A stretch of DNA of 38,630 nt from a virus, in IMG/VR virus record IMGVR_UViG_3300049728_000110, positions 1 through 38,630 of that record; one strand, written 5' to 3'. Below, piece after piece: positions 37,853 through 38,630 of this stretch (position 1 is the stretch's first letter; each line of letters begins with the position of its first letter). Position numbers and translations under genes: made by a program. The notes below the pieces were generated by a model that did no database searches, was not told the origin of the DNA, and saw only the letters and a program-made list of their open reading frames with translations.

Positions 37853-38630
37853 ATGGCAAACACCCTCACGAATCTAATCCCTGATGTTTACGCGGCCCTC
37901 GACGTAGTTTCGCGTGAACTGGTGGGCCTGATCCCCTCCGTCGCCCGCAATGCCACCGCCGACCGCGTGGCGGCGGGCCAAACGCTGCGCGTGTTCCAGA
38001 CGCCCGCCAACTCGGCGGGTGAGGACATTTCGCCGGGCATGGCACTGCCGGCTGCTGCCGACCAGACCATCACCAACAAGACGCTGACCATCGACAAATT
38101 CCGCACCTGGCCGTTCTCTTGGAGCGGCGAGGAACAGTACGCGATGAACACCGGACCAGGCTACCTGAATATCCGGCAGGATCAGATCGCGCAGTGTTTC
38201 CGCACCGCCATCAACGAAATCGAGCTGAGCGGCGTGGTCAAGCTCAAGGCGGGTGCCTCCCGCGCTTATGGAACGGCCAATACTATCCCATTCACCACGA
38301 ACACGGGCGAGGCCGCGCAGATGAAGAAAATCCTCGACGACAATGGCGCTCCGCTAACGGGTCGCTCGATGGTTATTGATACAACCACAGGTGCCCAGCT
38401 TCGCACCCTAACACAGTTGACCAAGGCGAACGAAGCCGGCACCACCATGACGCTGCGCGACGGCGAGATTCTGAACCTCTCAGGATTTTCTATCAAGGAA
38501 TCGGCGCAGGTTGCGTCTGCCACCATCGGCACGGCTTCCGGCGCGACTTCCACCAGCGCGGCTTTCACGGTCGGACAAACGGTTATCCCCCTCGCCACCG
38601 CTGGCACCGGCCTGATTGTGGCTGGCGATG
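37853..38630 (+). CDS. Major capsid protein, N-terminal part (P22 coat-like)
   Basis: First 259 codons of the 391-residue coat protein; the rest continues at position 138. The N-terminus MANTLTNLIPDVYAALDVVS and the following VSRELVGLIPSVARNATADR with GQTLRV match the opening of P22 gp5-type coat proteins. GYLNIRQDQIAQCFRTAINE is the long spine-like helix, and the segment from about residue 215 enters the beta-rich insert. The protein forms the icosahedral shell. It follows the protease/scaffold gene by 36 bp. Start context GTTTTTATGG without a Shine-Dalgarno site. Confidence 0.85.
   Translation, partial: MANTLTNLIPDVYAALDVVSRELVGLIPSVARNATADRVAAGQTLRVFQTPANSAGEDISPGMALPAAADQTITNKTLTIDKFRTWPFSWSGEEQYAMNTGPGYLNIRQDQIAQCFRTAINEIELSGVVKLKAGASRAYGTANTIPFTTNTGEAAQMKKILDDNGAPLTGRSMVIDTTTGAQLRTLTQLTKANEAGTTMTLRDGEILNLSGFSIKESAQVASATIGTASGATSTSAAFTVGQTVIPLATAGTGLIVAGD
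38505..38630. repeat. Terminal overlap, right copy (circular contig)
   Basis: Identical to 12-137. Joining the two ends restores the coat-protein frame (1176 bp in total from 37853 through 535). Confidence 0.9.

Overview
The window is a metagenome-style contig of an essentially complete tailed-phage genome. Positions 12-137 are identical to 38505-38630 (126 bp) and both copies lie in the same frame of one gene, the major capsid protein. The molecule therefore closes as a circle of about 38,493 bp (circular or circularly permuted). The first 11 bases look like a fold-back artefact. Gene content indicates a long-tailed (siphovirus-like) phage: lambda GpA-type large terminase, lambda-type portal, head protease fused to a scaffold, P22-type coat protein with an inserted domain, and a 594-residue tape measure. 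The host is not proven. A Verrucomicrobiota-like Gram-negative host is an inference from captured host gene pieces (ATP synthase beta, ExeA/GspA-like ATPase, GspB-like protein), from frequent starts without Shine-Dalgarno sites, and from Sec signal peptides on virion-cassette proteins.

Layout. 37853-38630 joined to 12-947: coat protein, a strong terminator and a small head-completion-like gene. 916-3218, minus strand: an accessory operon of small proteins ending in a compact ATP-dependent DNA ligase, wedged into the structural cluster. 3373-4433: a patchwork of truncated host genes (AtpD N-terminus fused in frame to the C-terminal half of an ExeA-like ATPase, then a truncated GspB-like gene). 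4391-4516: an AT-rich stretch with dyads and a 16-bp palindrome. 4628-17706: tail genes up to a 979-residue beta-helix spike. 17709-19637: small membrane proteins, a lipoprotein and a papain-like cysteine peptidase, probably the lysis cassette. 19729-20179: two divergent paralogous ribbon-helix-helix-like regulators around perfect dyads, a likely genetic switch. 20205-29871: early/replication operon (ParB-like protein, RecT with a PD-(D/E)XK nuclease, adenine methyltransferase, RusA, replication protein with internal repeats). 29881-37816: small terminase-like protein, a damaged PAPS-reductase-like gene, large terminase, head-tail joining, portal and protease/scaffold, leading back to the coat gene.

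How it works together (inference): the switch region controls the rightward early operon. RecT, the nuclease, RusA and the ligase form a recombination and end-joining set fitting a replicative, concatemer-forming life style. No integrase, tRNA gene or CRISPR array was seen. The most unusual signals are (i) an array of GGGGAA motifs restricted to the ligase segment, (ii) an interlocked three-stem repeat A-B-C-A'-B'-C' just upstream of the replication gene, (iii) the paired paralogous repressors, and (iv) the in-frame AtpD::ExeA chimera.
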